Program-made: the position numbers and the translations under genes | Origin: Actinomycetota bacterium | GTDB taxonomy: Bacteria; Actinomycetota; Thermoleophilia; Gaiellales; Gaiellaceae | Length of the DNA: 64,000 bases | Reading direction: 5' to 3' | Assembly (NCBI GenBank): GCA_005884005.1 | Contig: VAWI01000012.1 | Span: 124,444 to 188,443, forward strand | In this document: one piece after another, positions 27,699-36,259 of the stretch | Position numbering within the stretch: position 1 is the stretch's first letter | How the letters are laid out: each line of letters starts with the position of its first letter | Notes under the pieces: generated by a model | Told to the model about the DNA's origin: nothing | The model's database searches: none | Seen by the model: only the letters and a program-made list of their open reading frames with translations

Positions 27699-28715
27699 TC
27701 AGCGGAAACCGGGCTCGTCGGCCGGCGCCCGCAGAGGGCTGGTCGGCAGGCCGGCGCGCGGCTCGCGCTCGTTGTAGCCGCCGGGAGCCACGTCATTGGG
27801 CGCGTCCGGGTGGAAGAGCGAGGCGAGCTGCTGGACCTGGCCGCGGCCGGCGCCAAGCTCGAACATGCCGCCGCCATAGAGGCCGATTCCGCGATCCTCG
27901 CAGTAGTCGTAGAACTCGAGCAGCTCACGGACGAAGCCGAAGCGCGAAGGCTTCACGTTCAGCGTCCGAGGGCCGAAAGGGAGCCTTTCGACATCGGCCA
28001 CGGAGTGGATCGGGGCGTCCCATGTGATCCGGTCGCGGTGTGGCCGTAAGGCCTCATCCGTCTCCTCGGTCAGCGCCGGGTCCTCGAGCCAAGCCTCGGG
28101 GAAGCCTTCTGCGACGCGCCGGTAAAGGGCGACGTCGGGCGGAGCCGAGTCAGGATCCGAGTAGAACGCCTTGTAATCGACTATGTCGACCGTGCCGGTC
28201 GCAGCGAGCTCGTGAACGAGCTCGTCCGTCCATTCGCTCGAGGGATCGAGCTTGAAGCGCAGCTCCGGGTAGAGCACCAAGCGCCGTTTCAGCGCGTCGG
28301 CCGAGGGCGGATCGCCGAGACCGGGTGAGACGACGAAGGTCACGGCTCTCCGCGTGCGGCCGAGCGCATCGGCGAGCGAGCGCCCCGCCTGGCGCAACGC
28401 CAGATCGAGCGCGGCACTTTCGTAGGCCCAGCGCTTGTGCGGCTCCTCGATCCCGAGCGCCGAGGAAAAGGATTCGAGCACCCAGGCGCCGCCCAACGGG
28501 CGGGTGGGACCGGCCGCCTGCTCGCGATCATGCGCCTCTGCGTACCAGGTGACGTCCTCGCCGAGACCTTCCTCCCCACCGCCAGCCAGGCGGACGAGCG
28601 TCGTGACGCGGAGGAGATCGCGCGTCACGGGAGCCTCGAGCCGCTCGAGTCGGTACTCCGCGATCTCGAGTGGCAGCTCGGCGATCCGCGCGTACATCCC
28701 GGCCAGCCGTTTCAC
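27699..28715 (-). CDS. Enolase-superfamily protein (MR/MLE-like), function unknown
   Basis: 338 residues, barrel type. The candidate metal ligands follow the superfamily pattern on successive strands: Asp in VDYKAFY, Glu in WLEDPAL and Asp in ITWDAPIHS, then a Lys in NVKPSRFGF as possible base, and GGGMFELGAGRGQ near the C-terminus. It is not clearly o-succinylbenzoate synthase, muconate cycloisomerase or dipeptide epimerase. The reaction should start with proton abstraction next to a carboxylate. No pathway partners are visible. Confidence 0.75.
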   Translation of the reverse strand: MKRLAGMYARIAELPLEIAEYRLERLEAPVTRDLLRVTTLVRLAGGGEEGLGEDVTWYAEAHDREQAAGPTRPLGGAWVLESFSSALGIEEPHKRWAYESAALDLALRQAGRSLADALGRTRRAVTFVVSPGLGDPPSADALKRRLVLYPELRFKLDPSSEWTDELVHELAATGTVDIVDYKAFYSDPDSAPPDVALYRRVAEGFPEAWLEDPALTEETDEALRPHRDRITWDAPIHSVADVERLPFGPRTLNVKPSRFGFVRELLEFYDYCEDRGIGLYGGGMFELGAGRGQVQQLASLFHPDAPNDVAPGGYNEREPRAGLPTSPLRAPADEPGFR

Positions 28716-28723
28716 GTGTTGAC

Positions 28724-28761
28724 CCTACAAAAGCGAAAGAGCCCCGGTGCCCCGGGGCTCT
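28724..28761 (-). terminator. Intrinsic terminator after the CHxT-domain protein
   Basis: Ten-base stem AGAGCCCCGG / CCGGGGCTCT with a TGCC loop. On the minus strand it is followed by TTCGCTTTTGT. Confidence 0.75.
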
Positions 28762-28793
28762 TCCCCACCGTCAGGCGCTCGCGGCGCCTCGAC

Positions 28794-29186
28794 TCACTTC
28801 TTGCCGTGACTTTTGCCGGTGGCGTGGTGCTTGGCCTTGGCTGCGTTCTGATGATGCTTGCCCTTCCCGTGATGCTTGTGGCTCTTGGCGGTCGGAGCCG
28901 GCACCGGCGGACACGGGTTCTGGTCGTCGACGACGAAGTCACCGTGGCGCAAATGCGCCTTCAGGGCATGGCGAGAGATCCGGATCTTGACCCAAGGATG
29001 CTTCTTGGAATGAGTCTTGTGGCAAACAGTCACTTTTTTGCCGGGGTACTGGCTCGCGGCTGCCGGGCCGAGATCGAGCGCGCGCATGCCGGCAAACGCT
29101 GCCGAGGCGAGAGCAGCGCCAGTAACGAGCGTCGCCACACTGGCAAGGACGAGACGTAAGCGGCGATGAGTCCAGATCGATTTCAT
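28794..29186 (-). CDS. Secreted small protein with CHxT/AHLxHGD motif and His/Lys-rich tail
   Basis: 130 residues. A signal peptide (hydrophobic about 10-32), then VTVCHKTHSKKHPWVKIRIS...LKAHLRHGD, a short domain I recognise from many secreted bacterial proteins, where it usually reads V-T-I-C-H-x-T-G and A-H-L-x-H-G-D. Two Cys (CHKT and NPCPP) may pair. The last 35 residues are rich in Lys, His, Ala and Gly, and could bind metal or polyanions. Followed by a clear terminator; probably monocistronic. Confidence 0.8.
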   Translation of the reverse strand: MKSIWTHRRLRLVLASVATLVTGAALASAAFAGMRALDLGPAAASQYPGKKVTVCHKTHSKKHPWVKIRISRHALKAHLRHGDFVVDDQNPCPPVPAPTAKSHKHHGKGKHHQNAAKAKHHATGKSHGKK

Positions 29187-29261
29187 TTTTTAGACCCTCC
29201 TGGAAGATCGAATGCGGGGCACCGCAGTTCGACGTGTCCATCGACCATTCTCGCAAACTAC

Positions 29262-30923
29262 TCAACCCCCTCCTGAGCGGATTGGCTCCAGCGGGTTCAG
29301 GAGGTGCGCCCGTTCGACAGCCCGCCTTTGCGTCGTTCCTCGAGTAACCAGGGCCAAGTCGACCCAGGAATCCCAGTCGGATGCGTCCTTCCGGAGCGCG
29401 GTCAGGAAATCGCGCCTGGCTCCGTCGAGGTCTCCTTGCGAGAGCAACGCCTCCCCGTGCAGGCGCCACGGCTCGGGCGACCACGGCACGAGGCGCTTGG
29501 CCCAGCGTGCATCGCGCGCCGCCCGGGCCGGCTCGTCGGCATCGAGCGACGCACTCGCGGCGGCGAGGATCTGGTTGCCAGCGAGAGCCCCGAGCGCGAC
29601 CAGCGCCAGCAGGACTGCGGCGCCGACTCCCGCCGTCCGCGCTTTCCGGCCGACGGGAGGCCTCGGCTCGCGCCCGGCGAGAATCAGCAGCGCAACCGCA
29701 CATCCAAGCCCGGCGAGCGTGACCGCCGGCAGCTCCCAGTCCCAGTCCTGCGCGGCCTGGACCAAATAGGCCACATAGCCTCCGAAAGCAGGCGCCGCGA
29801 GCGGCTGCTTCCGCGCAATCACGCCGGCCGCGACCGGGAGCGCGAGCAGGGCCGCGAGCAACCCGAGCCCGACCGGCCCTAGCTCGGCCAGGGTCTCGAG
29901 ATAGAGGCTGTGCGCGTCGAGAACCGGCAGGTCAGCCGGCCGCGAACGCAGCCACTGGCGCTGGAAGCTTCCTGCACCGGAGCCGAGCCACGGATGCCCC
30001 TCGTAATCGCGCCAGGCGACGTGCCAGTACTGGGCGCGGCTGCTCCCCGAGAGGCTGAAGAGGCGCCGGCTCCGGTCCGCCTTGACGGAGGGCGCCGCAT
30101 GTGAGAACTGCCGAACGGCGCCGCTCGGGCCGCCGACACGCACGAGCGCGATCGCGCCGGCGCAAATCACCACGATCGCGACAGCGACCATGGCCCGCCG
30201 CGACATCCGTGGCGTGGCGAGCCCCAGGGCAGCGATACCGCCGGCGGCCAGCGCCAGCCACGCGCCGCGGCTGTATGTGAAGTAGAGCGTCGGCGCGAGC
30301 ACGAGGACAGGGGCGGCTGCGAACGGTCGCCGCAGTCGGACGGCGAGACCCAGCGCGAGCACGATGCCGATTGCCGCGATCAGCCCGAGCGCGTTCGAGT
30401 ATCCGAGCGGGGCGGCCAGCCGCCTGGTCGCATCGGCGGAGACAGAGGCGACGTCATACGACCCGGGGCCGCCGAACGCCCGTAGGGAGAGCGCCCAGAC
30501 GGCCACCAGGGATACGGACGCGAGCAGACCGGCCAGGAAGCGCGTCACCTGACTCCGTTCGAGCAGCAGGAAGGCGGCGACCGCAGCCAGGTAAAGAAGG
30601 AGCCGCTCGGCATCGAGCACCGAGGCGCTGACATCGTTCGACCACGCGGCCGAAAGCCAGGTCCACGCGGTGAAAGCACCAAGCAGGCCGAGAAAAGCAC
30701 GGGCCAAGCCATGCGGAGACCTGGCGCGGCCGAGGACGAGGGCGGTTCCAACGATGACGAGCGGCAAGAGCGTGCTCCAGCCCCACGCGGTCGCGTCGAA
30801 GCCTCCGTTGTCGAGCGCCACGCCGCCGACAAGGGCCAGGGGCAGGAGGAACGGGCCGAGCGCGCGGGCGCGTCCATAGACTTGCCCCGTGGACTTCGAG
30901 CTGACCGACGAGCAACGACTCAT
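29262..30923 (-). CDS. O-antigen ligase/polymerase-like membrane protein
   Basis: About 553 residues from an ATG at 30923 that overlaps the divergent acyl-CoA dehydrogenase; a GTG at 30821 is the other candidate but cuts the first helix. Around ten transmembrane helices, the Wzy_C/ligase-type loop with YFTYSRGAWLALAAG and a periplasmic stretch GHPWLGSGAGSFQ...DAHSLYLETLAELGPVGLGL, then a helical TPR-like tail (PWSPEPWRLHGEALLSQGDL). Likely joins or polymerises cell-surface glycans; there is no polysaccharide cluster beside it. Confidence 0.85.
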   Translation of the reverse strand: MSRCSSVSSKSTGQVYGRARALGPFLLPLALVGGVALDNGGFDATAWGWSTLLPLVIVGTALVLGRARSPHGLARAFLGLLGAFTAWTWLSAAWSNDVSASVLDAERLLLYLAAVAAFLLLERSQVTRFLAGLLASVSLVAVWALSLRAFGGPGSYDVASVSADATRRLAAPLGYSNALGLIAAIGIVLALGLAVRLRRPFAAAPVLVLAPTLYFTYSRGAWLALAAGGIAALGLATPRMSRRAMVAVAIVVICAGAIALVRVGGPSGAVRQFSHAAPSVKADRSRRLFSLSGSSRAQYWHVAWRDYEGHPWLGSGAGSFQRQWLRSRPADLPVLDAHSLYLETLAELGPVGLGLLAALLALPVAAGVIARKQPLAAPAFGGYVAYLVQAAQDWDWELPAVTLAGLGCAVALLILAGREPRPPVGRKARTAGVGAAVLLALVALGALAGNQILAAASASLDADEPARAARDARWAKRLVPWSPEPWRLHGEALLSQGDLDGARRDFLTALRKDASDWDSWVDLALVTRGTTQRRAVERAHLLNPLEPIRSGGG

Positions 30924-32130
30924 CCAGGACACGGTAAGGACGTTCGTCAACGAGCGCGTGCTTCCCAGCGCAATCGAGAACGACATTGCGCACCGCCTAG
31001 ATATGTCGGTGATCGAGGGGATGGCCGAGCTCGGCCTGCTCGGCATCGTGATCCCGGAGGAGTACGGCGGCGCCGGCCTGGACTTCGTCGCCGAAGCGCT
31101 CTCCTGCGAGGAGATCGAGCGCGGGGAGGCTGCCTTTCGAACGCTGATCTCCGTCCACGTAGGCCTCAACTCGCTCGCGCTTCTGCGCTACGGAACCGAG
31201 GAGCAGATCCAGCGCTGGCTCGTGCCGCAGGCCCGGGGCGAGAAGATCGCGTGCTTCGGCCTGACAGAGCCGGCGGCGGGCTCCGACGTCGCGGCGATGA
31301 AGACGACCGCACGCCGCAACGGCGACGTCTACGTCCTCAACGGCTCGAAGAACTGGATCTCCTACGCCTCCGTCGCCGACCACGCGCTGGTCTTCGCAAA
31401 AACCGATCCCGCGGCCAAGCACAAGGGCATCTCGGCGTTCGTGCTCGAGCAGGGGATGCCGGGCTTCACCGCTGCCGACACCGAGCACAAGCTCGGCGTC
31501 TGGGCCGGCTCGACAGGCGAGCTGTTCTTCGAGAACGTCGAGGTGCCGGCCGAGAACCTGATCGGCGAAGAGGGCCAAGGCTTCGAGATCGCAATGTACG
31601 GGCTCGACCAGGGCCGGTTCACGGTCGCAGCAGGGGCCTGCGGTGTCATCCGGGCGTGTCTGGAGCGATCGGTCGAATACGCACGCGAACGGGAGACCTT
31701 TGGGCAGCCGATCGGCAAGTACCAGTTCGTCCAGGACATGATCGCCGAGATGGTGCTCGGGTACGAGACGTCGAAGCTGCTCGTGATGCAGGCGGCGTGG
31801 ATGAAGAACGAAGGCAAGCGAAACACGCGCGAGACGTCGCTCGCGAAGTGGCACGCGACAGAGACGGCGTTCCGCGCCGCGCATCTCGCCGTCCAGGTTC
31901 ATGGCGCCTACGGATACTCAGCCGAGTACGGGATCGAGCGCTATTTCCGCAACGCCCGGGCGCCGATCATCTACGAGGGGACGACCCAGATCCACAAGCT
32001 GATGCAGGCCGAGCACGCGCTCGGCTTCAGGGCGCTGAACGGCCGCGACGGCGAGGTCTCGCCGCTCTGCTCATGGGCGCCGGCACTCGCGCCCGTGCAA
32101 CGTGAGCGCCCTGTAGCAACCGGCGCTTGA
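30889..32130 (+). CDS. Acyl-CoA dehydrogenase
   Basis: 413 residues, GTG start. FELTDEQRLIQDTVRTF begins the N-terminal domain; CFGLTEPAAGSDVAAMKT, NGSKNWISYA and the C-terminal YGYSAEYGIERYFRNARAP...YEGTTQIHKL (catalytic Glu) are canonical. Differs from the dehydrogenase at 26376 and resembles glutaryl- or short-chain-type enzymes only in general terms. The last 25 residues after ALGFRALNG look unconserved. Confidence 0.92.
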   Translation: MDFELTDEQRLIQDTVRTFVNERVLPSAIENDIAHRLDMSVIEGMAELGLLGIVIPEEYGGAGLDFVAEALSCEEIERGEAAFRTLISVHVGLNSLALLRYGTEEQIQRWLVPQARGEKIACFGLTEPAAGSDVAAMKTTARRNGDVYVLNGSKNWISYASVADHALVFAKTDPAAKHKGISAFVLEQGMPGFTAADTEHKLGVWAGSTGELFFENVEVPAENLIGEEGQGFEIAMYGLDQGRFTVAAGACGVIRACLERSVEYARERETFGQPIGKYQFVQDMIAEMVLGYETSKLLVMQAAWMKNEGKRNTRETSLAKWHATETAFRAAHLAVQVHGAYGYSAEYGIERYFRNARAPIIYEGTTQIHKLMQAEHALGFRALNGRDGEVSPLCSWAPALAPVQRERPVATGA

Positions 32131-32137
32131 GGCTGGA

Positions 32138-33424
32138 TCAGACGGGCGCCCCTACCGGCGGTCCGCCAACCTCGGCGTCTGCCTCTGCCTGCATCAACCT
32201 GACCAGCAATGGGATCGCTCCGAGGATCGGCAGGGCGCAAACGGGCCAGAGGATCTGGTAGCCGTTCGTCGCATCGAGGTACGGTCGGGCGAGATCGATC
32301 GCGATGCCCGCGACCGGAGCCCCGATCAGCAGCCCAATCCCCTTTGTGGTCGTCGCGAGTCCCGAGACCGCGCCGCGGTGCTCCGCCGGAACGATCTTGT
32401 AGAGCAGGCCCCACGCGAGGGTCATCACGGTTCCGCCGGCAATCGCCACGGGAATGATCAGCCCGAAGTACCAGACGTGCCACTGCTCGGCGAGCCCGCC
32501 GACGAGGAAGCCCGTCCCGTAGATGAACGAGGCGAAGAAGATCACGCGCGCGATCCCGAACCGGTCGCCCAGCCGGCCCGCGAAAACGGCCGCGATCACG
32601 TAACCGACCGCGACTGCGGCCAGGATCTCGCCCGAGACCGTCTTCGATTCGTGCAGGCCGTCGATCACGTAGAGGATCACGAAGCTCCGCGCGGCCGCGA
32701 ACGTACCCTCCCAGGCAGAGTTCGCGAGCAGGAAGCGCCGGACGTCCCCCTCCTGCCAGAAGATGTTCCAGCTCTGCTTGATGTAGGCCCAGAAGCCCGC
32801 GAAGACGCGTCCGTGCCCGCCGTCCTCCCGCACAAGCAGGATCGTCAACCCGCAGGCGGCGGTCGTAACAAAGGCCGCGGTCAGGAACGGGGCAGGCTGC
32901 CAGACCTTGAGCAGGAAGTTTCCGCCAACCAGCGCGATCCCGAGCGCGATCCCCCGCAGCACGTGCTGGACCCCCTGCGCGCGGCCGTAGGCCGAGGGGG
33001 GTAGCACGTCCGGATAGAGCCCGCGATACGGCGGCTCGTACAGGTAGTACGCGAAGTAGAACGCGAGCACCAGCAGCGTCGTCGTCCAGAGGTTCGGCAT
33101 GAACGGGATCAGCAGCAGGCAAAACGCCATCGGCCCGATCGCAACGAGCATGAACGGGCGGCGGCGGCCGAGCGGCGTGTGGAAAGAATCGCTCCACGGG
33201 CCGACGATCGGCGACAGCGTCAGGGCGAAGAAGCCCTCGGCCCCGATGACGAGGCCGATCAACGAGCCGGACGTCGTGAACGTGTGCAGGAGTGGCGGCA
33301 GCGCCACCGAGATGGTCGTGATCGAGAAGGCGAGCCCGAAAGCGCCGAGGCCGAGCGTCCAGAGCAACCGCCGCTGAACCGGCGGCAGCATGGCCAGCTC
33401 GTGCGAAACCGTCTGGGTCGACAT
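32138..33424 (-). CDS. MFS transporter, sugar/cation symporter-like (SLC45-like)
   Basis: 428 residues with about 12 transmembrane helices. The loop 2-3 motif GPWSDSFHTPLGRRRPFMLVA matches sucrose-transporter/SLC45-type and GPH members of the superfamily. A central cytoplasmic loop is short. The start overlaps the TetR stop by 3 bases, so regulator and transporter form one unit. A disaccharide or related substrate is a family-level guess. Confidence 0.85.
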   Translation of the reverse strand: MSTQTVSHELAMLPPVQRRLLWTLGLGAFGLAFSITTISVALPPLLHTFTTSGSLIGLVIGAEGFFALTLSPIVGPWSDSFHTPLGRRRPFMLVAIGPMAFCLLLIPFMPNLWTTTLLVLAFYFAYYLYEPPYRGLYPDVLPPSAYGRAQGVQHVLRGIALGIALVGGNFLLKVWQPAPFLTAAFVTTAACGLTILLVREDGGHGRVFAGFWAYIKQSWNIFWQEGDVRRFLLANSAWEGTFAAARSFVILYVIDGLHESKTVSGEILAAVAVGYVIAAVFAGRLGDRFGIARVIFFASFIYGTGFLVGGLAEQWHVWYFGLIIPVAIAGGTVMTLAWGLLYKIVPAEHRGAVSGLATTTKGIGLLIGAPVAGIAIDLARPYLDATNGYQILWPVCALPILGAIPLLVRLMQAEADAEVGGPPVGAPV

Positions 33425-34041
33425 CAGGCGGGAGCCGCGGCCCTGTCCTGAGCCAGCCCGCCCGCGACGATCTCGACCACGGCATGCTCGGCGCGGCTCA
33501 CATCTTCCTCGCGGTCGGGGAGCTGGCCGAAGGCCCAGCCGGTGAGGATCTCCTCCAGCGCGCCGTACCAGATCGTCGCCGTCAGACGCGCATCGACGTC
33601 GTTGCGAAACTCACCCGTCTGCTGGCCCTGCTCGACGATCCGCTGGAGCGCCTGGTAGGCAAGGTCGATCTCGTCGGTCTCCTCCTGCACCTGCGAGCTG
33701 CGCGTCACCTCTCTGACGAGCACGCGTACCAGCTCCGGGTCGCGCTTCCAGGTTCGGAGCACGATCTCGGTCACCTTCCGCACCTGCTCCCGCGCCGGCT
33801 CGTCGAGCTGCTCCACTGACCGGATCGTCGCCAGCATCGCGCCCCAGGTCTCCTTGAAGATCGACTCGAGCAGAGTCTCCTTCGAGCGGTAGTAGTGGTA
33901 CACGAGACCGTAGGCGACACCCGCCTCCTTGGCGATGTCGCTGACGCGGCAGGCGTGGTAGCCCTTCCGAGCGAACGCCCGCACAGCCGCCTGCAGGATC
34001 TGTCGCCGCCGCTCGTCCTGGACCTTCGAGCCCTCCGTCAC
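33424..34041 (-). CDS. TetR/AcrR family transcriptional regulator
   Basis: 205 residues from the GTG at 34041. N-terminal helix-turn-helix: RRQILQAAVRAFARKGYHAC, VSDIAKEAGVAYGLVYHYYRSKETLLESIF. The C-terminal ligand domain is helical, like that of fatty-acid-type regulators. Coupled to the MFS gene, the likely target. It could also act on the 18-base palindrome at 27553, but nothing links the two directly. Confidence 0.88.
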   Translation of the reverse strand: MTEGSKVQDERRRQILQAAVRAFARKGYHACRVSDIAKEAGVAYGLVYHYYRSKETLLESIFKETWGAMLATIRSVEQLDEPAREQVRKVTEIVLRTWKRDPELVRVLVREVTRSSQVQEETDEIDLAYQALQRIVEQGQQTGEFRNDVDARLTATIWYGALEEILTGWAFGQLPDREEDVSRAEHAVVEIVAGGLAQDRAAAPA

Positions 34042-34067
34042 CGCGGTTGAGTGTAGGAGAGTCGCCG

Positions 34068-34081
34068 GTTTGCGGGCAAAC
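34068..34081. promoter_or_regulatory. Inverted repeat upstream of the TetR gene
   Basis: GTTTGC-GG-GCAAAC, 27 bases before the TetR start codon in the gap after the SPFH gene. A possible autoregulatory operator; short, so chance is not excluded. Confidence 0.3.
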
Positions 34082-34084
34082 GCG

Positions 34085-34966
34085 TCACTTTTCGTCCGGC
34101 GGGGTCGCTCCGAGCGCGCCACCCAGATGTCCGAGCGCCTGCGCGAACTCGCTCGGGATGATCCAGACCTTGTTCGCCTCACCGTGAGCGATCTCCGGTA
34201 GCGCCTGAACGTACTGATAGGCGAGGAGCTGAGGGTCCGGCTTGCCTTCGTGGATCGCTTTGAAGACTGTGTCGATCGCCTTGGCCTGGCCCTCGGCCTC
34301 GAGAATCTGTGACTCGCGTTGCCCTTGGGCGCGGAGGATCGCGCTCTGCTTCTCGCCTTCCGCCTCGAGGATCTGCGACTGCTTGACGCCCTCGGCGTTC
34401 AGGATCGCGGCACGCTTGTCGCGATCGGCGCGCATTTGCTTCTCCATCGATTCCTGTACCGATGCCGGCGGGTCGATCGCCTTCAACTCGACGCGATTGA
34501 CTCGGATCCCCCACTTGCCCGTCGCCTCGTCGAGGACGCCGCGCAATTGCGCGTTGATCTGGTCGCGGGACGTTAGCGTCTGCTCGAGGTCGAGACCCCC
34601 GATCACGTTGCGCAGCGTCGTTACGGTCAATTGCTCGATCGCCTGGATGTAGTTCGCGACCTCGTAGGTGGCGGCCTTCGGTTCGGTGACCTGGAAGTAG
34701 ATGACCGTGTCGATGCTGACGACGAGGTTGTCCTCGGTGATCACGGGCTGCGGCTGGAAGGAGACGACCTGCTCTCGCAGATCGATCATCTCCCGGATCC
34801 GATCGATGAAGGGGACGACGATCGCAAGGCCCGCGCTCAGCGTGCGCGAGTAGCGGCCGAGCCGCTCGACCACGCCGGCCCGGGCCTGCGGAACGATCCT
34901 GATCGTTCTCGCGAGCGTGACGAGCACGAACGCAGCGACAACCAGGACGACAATCAGAGTCACCAT
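34085..34966 (-). CDS. SPFH/band 7 family protein (stomatin/paraslipin-like)
   Basis: 293 residues from the ATG at 34966, preceded by AGGGGG. One N-terminal membrane anchor (LIVVLVVAAFVLVTLA), the band 7 domain (RAGVVERLGRYSRTLSAGL, FIDRI) and an Ala/Glu/Gln coiled coil (QSQILEAEGEKQSAILRAQG). Such proteins organise membrane microdomains with an NfeD partner, which is the next gene upstream. The frame is open further 5', but the upstream part overlaps nfeD. Confidence 0.93.
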   Translation of the reverse strand: MVTLIVVLVVAAFVLVTLARTIRIVPQARAGVVERLGRYSRTLSAGLAIVVPFIDRIREMIDLREQVVSFQPQPVITEDNLVVSIDTVIYFQVTEPKAATYEVANYIQAIEQLTVTTLRNVIGGLDLEQTLTSRDQINAQLRGVLDEATGKWGIRVNRVELKAIDPPASVQESMEKQMRADRDKRAAILNAEGVKQSQILEAEGEKQSAILRAQGQRESQILEAEGQAKAIDTVFKAIHEGKPDPQLLAYQYVQALPEIAHGEANKVWIIPSEFAQALGHLGGALGATPPDEK

Positions 34967-34976
34967 CGAAAACCCC

Positions 34977-35405
34977 CTATTCGAATACGAGCGCGGTCGC
35001 GCCCTCGATCTTCGCAACTTCGACGCGGGTGCCGGGCTCCAAGGTCTGTTCCTCGAAGAAAGCGCGGGCGGACCATTCCTCGCCGCCGATCCGGACGCGG
35101 CCGCCGTTCGCATCCACCCGCTGGAGGACGAGCGCCTTCGTGCCGACGAGAGCCGCCGTCCCGGTCCGCATGAGCGCCGGCATCCGGATGTGACGTCTGG
35201 CGATCGGCCGGAGAAACGCGAGCGAGCCGGCCGAGACGGCGATGAAGACGATCAACTGGAGAACCACACCGGCCCCGACGCCGGCGGTGACCGCGGCACC
35301 GACGGCCGCGAGCGCCACCGGCCCGAGGAAGAACAAGCCCGGGGTCAGGAGCTCGCCGATCGCGAGAAGAACGGCTGCGATCAACCAGATGACGAGGCCC
35401 GTCAC
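34977..35405 (-). CDS. NfeD family membrane protein
   Basis: 142 residues: transmembrane helices covering about 5-75 (LVIWLIAAVLLAIGELLTPG then two more), followed by a soluble OB-fold domain (RTGTAALVGTKALVLQRVD...GGEEWSARAF). This short NfeD type is normally co-transcribed with an SPFH protein, as here, 10 bases apart. Thought to stabilise or recruit the SPFH oligomer. Confidence 0.9.
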   Translation of the reverse strand: MTGLVIWLIAAVLLAIGELLTPGLFFLGPVALAAVGAAVTAGVGAGVVLQLIVFIAVSAGSLAFLRPIARRHIRMPALMRTGTAALVGTKALVLQRVDANGGRVRIGGEEWSARAFFEEQTLEPGTRVEVAKIEGATALVFE

Positions 35406-35429
35406 GTGTTCAATTGTGACGCAGCCGCT

Positions 35430-36113
35430 TCAGGCCGGCGAGAGCCCGAGCGCGGCGGGCAATGCGAGGAGGTCGGTCAGCTTCTCGTCGACCTCCGGGT
35501 AGCGGTTCTCGCGGTCGAGCAGGAGTCCTCGCATGCCGACCGCTTTCGCGCCTTCGACGTCGTCTTCGATCGAGTCGCCGACCATCACGGCGGCGGCGGG
35601 CTCGACCTCGAGGCGTCGTAGCGCGGCCTGGAAGATGGTCGGGTGCGGCTTCGTCTTGCCGTGGATGCCCGAGCTGACGGCCGCGTCGACGTCGAGCCCG
35701 TGGTGCCTGACGAACTCGTCGAGGTTGCGTCCGGTGTTCGAGACCAACCCGAGCTTGAGCCCGTGCGCGCGCAACCCCGCGAAGGCCGGCAGGACGTCTT
35801 CGAAGATCTGAAAGTTCTGCGCGTGCTCCCACGCGCGCGTCATCTCGACCGCGCACTCGTAGGCACGGTCGGAGGTGCCGCCCATGCCCCGGACGATCTG
35901 CTCCGTGAAGAGCACCCAGACCTCTTCGTCGTGGTCGAGCTCCGGATGTCGCTCGAGCGTTGTGACGGCGTGCGCGCGTGCCTCCGCGTAGCGCCCGGGG
36001 TCGAGCCCGAGCCCGAACCGCTCGCCGAGCCGCCGGTAGCCCTCCGGCCCGAGATCGGGCCCTGGCTTGGCGATCGTGAAGTCGACGTCGAAGAGAACCG
36101 CGCGGAGGGGCAT
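35430..36113 (-). CDS. HAD-family hydrolase
   Basis: 227 residues. Motif I VLFDVDFTI (nucleophile Asp and acid/base Asp), motif II GLVSNTG, motif III Lys in GKTKPHPTIF and motif IV MVGDSIEDDVEGA are all present, with a helical cap of type C1 between motifs I and II. Phosphatase or haloacid-type activity; substrate not predictable. Confidence 0.9.
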   Translation of the reverse strand: MPLRAVLFDVDFTIAKPGPDLGPEGYRRLGERFGLGLDPGRYAEARAHAVTTLERHPELDHDEEVWVLFTEQIVRGMGGTSDRAYECAVEMTRAWEHAQNFQIFEDVLPAFAGLRAHGLKLGLVSNTGRNLDEFVRHHGLDVDAAVSSGIHGKTKPHPTIFQAALRRLEVEPAAAVMVGDSIEDDVEGAKAVGMRGLLLDRENRYPEVDEKLTDLLALPAALGLSPA

Positions 36114-36173
36114 CAGGCTGCTTGTAGCAGGCAGATAGCTTTGCGGCGTGGAAGGGATCTCTCAGCCGGCTCC

Positions 36174-36242
36174 GAGGCGCCGCTTGCGGTGCCGACCTGG
36201 AGGCCGTGCGGGCTTTGCCCGTGCGGCCGTGTAAACCCCGGG
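36174..36242 (+). repeat. Family 1 palindromic repeat
   Basis: GGCGCCGCTTGCGGTGCC, then GGCCGTGCGGGC / GCCCGTGCGGCC around TTT, ending GTGTAAACCCCGGG. The second stem reads GCGGGC/GCCCGT instead of GGCGGC/GCCGCC, a compensated change. Directly upstream of an MFS gene. Confidence 0.75.
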
Positions 36243-36259
36243 TCTTGGGAGACGGTGAG

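Noticed and set aside
30711-32105. A 464-codon plus-strand frame over the acyl-CoA dehydrogenase
   Set aside because: Its translation is dominated by Arg and Asp with no family motifs, while the overlapping frame encodes a canonical dehydrogenase.
31971-33485. A 504-codon minus-strand frame over the MFS and TetR genes
   Set aside because: Shadow of the MFS transporter, which has proper helices and motif in the neighbouring frame.
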